A stretch of DNA of 8,732 bases, taken from JAIXWP01 sp049318685. Lineage in GTDB: Bacteria; Bacteroidota; Bacteroidia; Flavobacteriales_D; Sanyastnellaceae. Shown in pieces: positions 5,309 through 8,732 of the stretch. A program made the position numbers and the translations under genes. The notes under the pieces are model-generated. The model saw only the letters and a list, made by a program, of their open reading frames with translations. It did not search any database and had not been told where the DNA came from. Positions within the stretch are counted from its first letter, which is position 1. Each line of letters starts with the position of its first letter. The DNA lies in the NCBI GenBank assembly GCA_049318685.1, contig JBMOFW010000120.1:1-8732 (forward strand), in the 5' to 3' direction.

Positions 5309-6268
5309 ATGAAAATACTCGCAAATGACGGCATTGATGCCGGAGGAAAAAAAGCACTTGAAGACTTGGGCTTCGTAGTGATCACAGATAAAGTGGCGCA
5401 AGAAAATCTTGCCGCAGCGATAAATGATGAAGGCTATGTTGGCCTTTTGGTGCGCAGTGCCACCACAGCGCGCAAAGACTTGATCGATGCGTGTCCCGGA
5501 TTGAAATTTATTGGTCGCGGTGGTGTAGGTATCGATAATATCGATGCAGAATATGCCCGCTCAAAAGGTGTGGACGTATTCAACACACCGGCCTCGAGCA
5601 GCCAGTCCGTAGCCGAATTGGTGACGTCGCTCATGTTTGCCGCAGCGCGCGGTGTATATGATGCAGGCACCCATATGCCTTCAAAAGGGGCTACCGAATT
5701 TGAAGCATTGAAAAAGAAATACGCGAAAGGCATTGAACTCCGTGGCAAAACGCTGGGCATCGTTGGCTTTGGCCGTATCGGAAAATCGTTGGCGTCTTAC
5801 GCACTAGGCTGCGGCATGAAAGTGATTGCCTGCGACAACACCCCGAACAACAATTCGGTTGAACTTCATATCGAAGGTCACGGCAGCATCCAATTGAATG
5901 TACCGATGATGAATTTAGAAGAGCTCTTGGGCGCATGTGATTTCATTTCATTACACGTGCCGAAGCAAGCGAATGGCGCTGCCGTAATGGGTGCTGAAGA
6001 ATTGGCGAAAGTGAAAAAAGGCGCCATTCTCATCAATACTTCCCGTGGTGGCGTGATTGAAGAAAACGCTTTGATCAACGCGCTCAACGAAGGCCAAGTC
6101 GCTTATGCCTGCTTGGATGTATTTGTGGGAGAACCCAAACCAAATGAAGCACTCTTGGCGCATCCAAAAGTCCTTTCTACACCGCACATTGGTGCTTCAA
6201 CTAATGAGGCCCAAGGTCGCATCGGACTCGAGATTGCTGCGAAAGTGAAAGAAATCATGAAGCTCTGA
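5309..6268 (+). CDS. serA: D-3-phosphoglycerate dehydrogenase, short form
   Basis: SerA is the NAD-dependent enzyme oxidising 3-phosphoglycerate to 3-phosphohydroxypyruvate, the entry to serine synthesis. The 319 residues are just the 2-hydroxyacid dehydrogenase core. There is no C-terminal ACT domain, so serine feedback through ACT is not expected. Visible features are RGGVGIDNID (70-79), the Rossmann loop GFGRIG (153-158) in GKTLGIVGFGRIGKSLA, and D176 at the end of the next strand, which fits NAD preference. The catalytic triad is R246 in NTSRGG, E275 in VGEP and H293 in PHIGAS. The start at 5309 gives the standard MKILANDGI terminus. No Shine-Dalgarno is present, and the leader consists of heptamer repeats. 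The DUF1015 gene starts 2 nt after its stop. Other 2-hydroxyacid dehydrogenases are alternatives, but the serC neighbour supports SerA. Confidence 0.93.
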   Translation: MKILANDGIDAGGKKALEDLGFVVITDKVAQENLAAAINDEGYVGLLVRSATTARKDLIDACPGLKFIGRGGVGIDNIDAEYARSKGVDVFNTPASSSQSVAELVTSLMFAAARGVYDAGTHMPSKGATEFEALKKKYAKGIELRGKTLGIVGFGRIGKSLASYALGCGMKVIACDNTPNNNSVELHIEGHGSIQLNVPMMNLEELLGACDFISLHVPKQANGAAVMGAEELAKVKKGAILINTSRGGVIEENALINALNEGQVAYACLDVFVGEPKPNEALLAHPKVLSTPHIGASTNEAQGRIGLEIAAKVKEIMKL

Positions 6269-6270
6269 TC

Positions 6271-7491
6271 ATGGCGATCGTCAAGCCTTTCTGCGCCGTA
6301 AGACCTACCCGAGATAAAGTTCATCTCGTGGCATCGCGCAGCTATGTTTCTTACACACGACCACAACTTCGCTCCAAGCTTTTTGAAAATCCCTATAGCT
6401 TTTTGCACATCATCCATCCGGATATGGGCTCGCATAAATTTCACAAAGCACAAGGATTGCAAGAGCGATTTGATTTGGTGAAAAAAAAATATCAAAGCTT
6501 CGTTCAAGATGAAATCCTCATCAAAGACGAAAAGCCTTCATTCTACATCTATCGTCAAGTACGCAATGGACATCCATTCACGGGCATTATTTGCGCGGTG
6601 AGTGTGGATGATTACAATGATGGTAAAATAAAAATTCACGAGCAAACACTCAGCAAACGTGAAGAAACCTTCACGGCTTATCTCGACATAACCGACATCA
6701 ATGCCGAGCCAGTATTGCTCATGTCAGAGCGTTCTAAAGCATTAGAAGAATTGTTTGCGCGATATACCGACGAACGTCCGGAATACGATTTTACGACCAC
6801 CAATCGCGATCATCATCAACTGTGGTGTGTATCAGATCCCAAAGATGTTGCGCTTATTGAAAAAACCTATGCCAACATTGATGCCCTGTACATTGCAGAT
6901 GGGCATCACCGCAGTTCATCTTCGGCGAATCTGTGTATGAAACGCCGTGCGAAAGGAACCCATTCTGGAAACGAGCCGTTCAATTATTTTCTCGCCTATA
7001 TTCTCGACGAGACAACAGTGCGCATTTATGAATTCAATCGATTGATTAAAGACTTAAACGGTCTCACATCAGAAGAATTCTTGAAGGCCTTGCAAAAGCA
7101 CTTTTATGTCAATGAAGCTTCGCCATTATACAAGCCAGTGCAGAAAGGAGAATTCAGTTTGTATTTAGATAAAACGTGGTACAACCTGACATTGAAAGTT
7201 CACGGCGATCAACTCGACGCGCAAGTATTGAGTGATTTGGTGCTTGATCCCATTTTGGGTATTAAAGATTTGCGCAAAGACAAGCGCATCGGCTTCCTCG
7301 AAGGGCCGCGTGGCATGGAAGGCATCAAACAGATGGTCGATAAAAATCATTTTGTCGCCGGCTTCGGACTCTATCCTGTGGCGATTGAAGAGTTGAAAAA
7401 AGTAGCCGATCAAAGCGGCACGATGCCTCCAAAAAGCACCTGGGTGGAGCCAAAACTTCGCAGCGGATTGATTGTTTATGAACTGTCATGA
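6271..7491 (+). CDS. DUF1015 family protein of the serine cluster
   Basis: This is a 406-residue, apparently soluble protein that matches DUF1015 throughout. The N-terminus VKPFCAVRPTRDKVHLVASRSYV is typical. KIHEQTLSKREE (121-132), the motif YIADGHHR (207-214), NYFLAYI (238-244), DLVLDPILGI (322-331) and the C-terminal MPPKSTWVEPKLRSGLIVY (385-403) follow. The function is not established as far as I know. DUF1015 genes commonly sit beside serA in bacteria, as here: the ATG lies 2 nt after the serA stop, and the stop overlaps the yggS start (ATGA). This indicates one translationally coupled unit. The DGHHR motif resembles the active-site motif of ParB/Srx-fold serine kinases such as SerK, which I recall from memory. 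A role in phosphoserine or serine metabolism is therefore a reasonable but unproven inference. Confidence 0.9.
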   Translation: MAIVKPFCAVRPTRDKVHLVASRSYVSYTRPQLRSKLFENPYSFLHIIHPDMGSHKFHKAQGLQERFDLVKKKYQSFVQDEILIKDEKPSFYIYRQVRNGHPFTGIICAVSVDDYNDGKIKIHEQTLSKREETFTAYLDITDINAEPVLLMSERSKALEELFARYTDERPEYDFTTTNRDHHQLWCVSDPKDVALIEKTYANIDALYIADGHHRSSSSANLCMKRRAKGTHSGNEPFNYFLAYILDETTVRIYEFNRLIKDLNGLTSEEFLKALQKHFYVNEASPLYKPVQKGEFSLYLDKTWYNLTLKVHGDQLDAQVLSDLVLDPILGIKDLRKDKRIGFLEGPRGMEGIKQMVDKNHFVAGFGLYPVAIEELKKVADQSGTMPPKSTWVEPKLRSGLIVYELS

Positions 7492-8153
7492 GCACGATTG
7501 GTGAAAATATTCTCGCATTAATAAAAGAAATACCGACGAGCGTCACGTTGGTCGCTGTTTCAAAAACGAAACCGCTGACCATGCTGCAAGAGGCCTACGA
7601 TGCGGGACAGCGTGTATTCGGAGAAAATTATGTGCAAGAATTGTGTGACAAACAACCGCTCTTGCCATCCGATATCGAATGGCATTTTATCGGGCATTTG
7701 CAGTCCAACAAAGTCAAGTATATTGCCCCTTTCGTGCATACCATTCATGCCGTAGATAGTGAAAAGCTTTTGAGTGAAATCAATAAGCAGGCGGCAAAAA
7801 ACAACCGTGTGATCAATTGTCTTTTACAAATTCACATTGCCGACGAAGAAACCAAATTCGGTTTTGAACCCGCGACGGCAGTCGAAGAAATCAGTCTTAT
7901 TTCACCAGAAAAATATCCGCAAGTCCGCATCATCGGTGTGATGGGAATGGCTTCTTTTGTAGAAGACACCACACAAGTACAGCGTGAATTTCAAACATTG
8001 AAACACATTTTTGACGCATTGAAAAAAGGTGCATTTCAAAGCCAACCGCATTTCACCGAAATCTCCATGGGCATGTCGGGCGATTGGAAAATGGCCATCT
8101 CCGAAGGCAGCACCATGGTGCGCATCGGCAGTTCTATTTTTGGAAGTCGATAG
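7488..8153 (+). CDS. yggS: YggS/PLPBP family PLP-binding protein
   Basis: This cytoplasmic single-domain TIM-barrel protein has the alanine racemase N-terminal fold. It binds PLP but has no known catalytic activity and keeps B6 vitamers and amino acid pools in balance. The 221 residues are normal for the family. The PLP lysine is K26 in LVAVSKTKP. Further motifs are FGENYVQE (44-51), WHFIGHLQSNK (65-75), GVMGMA (150-155) and the phosphate-binding end SMGMSGDW..AI..GSTMVRIGSSIFG (193-219). The ATG overlaps the DUF1015 stop by 4 nt, so it is probably translated by coupling. Placement behind serA and near serC groups PLP users with a PLP-homeostasis factor. A repeat array starts at the base after its TAG. 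Confidence 0.95.
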   Translation: MSTIGENILALIKEIPTSVTLVAVSKTKPLTMLQEAYDAGQRVFGENYVQELCDKQPLLPSDIEWHFIGHLQSNKVKYIAPFVHTIHAVDSEKLLSEINKQAAKNNRVINCLLQIHIADEETKFGFEPATAVEEISLISPEKYPQVRIIGVMGMASFVEDTTQVQREFQTLKHIFDALKKGAFQSQPHFTEISMGMSGDWKMAISEGSTMVRIGSSIFGSR

Positions 8154-8202
8154 GCTGCAAGCTTCAGGCACTGGGTTTCTGGTTTCATGTTTCTGGTCTC
8201 TA
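8154..8202. repeat. Heptamer array C1 (GTTTCNN, inverted GAAACYA family)
   Basis: Seven 7-bp units run in unbroken register from the base after the yggS stop: gctgcaa, gcttcag, gcactgg, gtttctg, gtttcat, gtttctg and gtctcta. The last four are the reverse complement of the array B2 family. The second (gcttcag) contains TTCAG, like the inverted gcctgaa of B2. Confidence 0.82.
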
Positions 8203-8245
8203 GTTCTTTTTCTAGTTCCAGTTCTTTTTCTAGTTCCAGTTCTTT
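8203..8245. repeat. 18-bp tandem repeat C2
   Basis: Two perfect 18-bp copies (8203-8220 and 8221-8238), each starting gttctttttct and ending agttcca, are followed by a 7-nt partial copy (8239-8245). Each copy looks like a 7+5+6 composite (gttcttt, ttcta, gttcca). The junction gttccagttct is the inverse of agaactggaac at the left edge of array A. Convergent genes end on both sides; no hairpin terminator is seen. Confidence 0.9.
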
Positions 8246-8255
8246 GATTCGAGTC

Positions 8256-8648
8256 TCAACGGAGGCGTTCGAGTTGGCCTTTTCGCTTCACGATGTTTTT
8301 ATAGTCCCATTGAATCTCTCTTGATTTTTTGAGCCAACGCACCAGTGCTTCCGGATTGACATCCTCTATGTCATTGTAGAATATCGAAGCATCCTTGAAT
8401 TTTTGACCGCGCACATTCAAATGTTCCTCGTCGAAATCCGCTCCACTCCAAAACATCAAGCGAATTCCCGCCTTCTGCTTACTATACCCGACAATCGGAT
8501 TGCCCTCTATAAACCACACCGGATGTCCATGCCAAATCTTGCTCTCCGCCTCCGTCAATTCTGCATCGATCATTTTCATCAATGCATCACAAAGCAGGCC
8601 TTCGGTGGATGTGAGTTGGGTATTGTATGTTTGAATAGAAGGGTTCAT
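8256..8648 (-). CDS. DUF1801 domain protein
   Basis: This is a 130-residue small cytoplasmic protein of the DUF1801 (YdhG-like) family. Visible signatures are SKIWHGHPVWFIEGNPIVGYSKQKAGIRLMFWSG (36-69), the central beta-sheet, then GQKFKDASIFYNDIEDVNPEALVRWLKKSREIQWDYKNIVKRKG (81-124). Function is unknown; the fold is shared with the N-terminal domain of the YdeI-like protein at 468-1091. It is convergent with yggS. The start is unusual: the ATG sits inside a heptamer unit (8643-8649) in register with array D upstream, so the second codon AAC also belongs to the repeat. No promoter can be seen between gene and array within the window. An alternative start at M24 or M26 would cut into the domain. 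Confidence 0.87.
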   Translation of the reverse strand: MNPSIQTYNTQLTSTEGLLCDALMKMIDAELTEAESKIWHGHPVWFIEGNPIVGYSKQKAGIRLMFWSGADFDEEHLNVRGQKFKDASIFYNDIEDVNPEALVRWLKKSREIQWDYKNIVKRKGQLERLR

Positions 8649-8732
8649 CGTTCAGGGTTCGGGGTTCAGAGTTCGGTGTTCGGAGTTCGGGGTTCAGAGT
8701 TCGGTGTTCGGTGTTCGGTGTTCGGTGTTCGG
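8643..8732. repeat. Heptamer array D (GTTCRGN family, runs off the window)
   Basis: Eleven complete 7-bp units lie at 8650-8726 (gttcagg, gttcggg, gttcaga, gttcggt, gttcgga, gttcggg, gttcaga, then gttcggt four times). A further partial unit lies at 8727-8732, and the array continues beyond the window. A further in-register unit, gttcatc (8643-8649), holds the start codon of the DUF1801 gene. It has the same family and orientation as array B1 and is inverted relative to array A. Confidence 0.94.

Noticed and set aside
8154..8255. Rho-independent terminator between convergent yggS and DUF1801 genes
   Set aside because: T-runs exist within the 18-bp repeats, but no GC-rich stem precedes them on either strand.

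Overview
The window looks like a chromosomal segment from a member of the Bacteroidota. No 16S or marker comparison was possible, so the order is not assigned. The evidence is indirect but consistent. Start codons lack Shine-Dalgarno sequences. Exact TAnnTTTG (-7) promoter elements sit immediately before start codons. Several proteins are of types common in this phylum: a DUF4476 secreted protein, a YdeI/OmdA-type DUF1801 protein, a short ACT-less SerA, and a serC-serA-DUF1015 gene order.

Layout. The window opens inside a LuxR/NarL response regulator (1-336, +). A heptamer repeat array follows, then two minus-strand genes: a YdeI-like DUF1801/OmdA protein (468-1091) and a small C2-like lipoprotein (1239-1751). 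Between those two genes lies a GC-rich mosaic repeat (1135-1238) and a G-quadruplex-capable tract (1113-1139). A divergent plus-strand block then begins with a Wzx/MOP-family polysaccharide flippase (1831-3333) and a secreted DUF4476 protein (3377-4075). The serine block follows: serC (4120-5190), then, after a double heptamer array, the tightly packed unit serA - DUF1015 - yggS (5309-8153; 2-nt gap, then a 4-nt overlap). A convergent DUF1801 gene (8256-8648, -) and another heptamer array running off the window complete the segment.

How the genes work together. SerA and SerC catalyse the first two steps of the phosphorylated serine pathway. SerC and YggS both bind PLP. The DUF1015 protein carries a DGHHR motif and is translationally linked to both neighbours. 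No serB-like phosphatase is present here, so the DUF1015 protein is a candidate for an unassigned role in serine, phosphoserine or B6 metabolism.

The most unusual feature is non-coding. Four intergenic gaps are filled by 7-bp tandem repeats of related families (GAACNCY, GAAACYA and relatives). In places these run in strict 7-nt register up to, or through, start and stop codons. A different, modular repeat (TACGGGAC alternating with hairpins) fills a fifth gap. Three to four genes also appear to be transcribed from promoters placed so that the mRNA would be leaderless.
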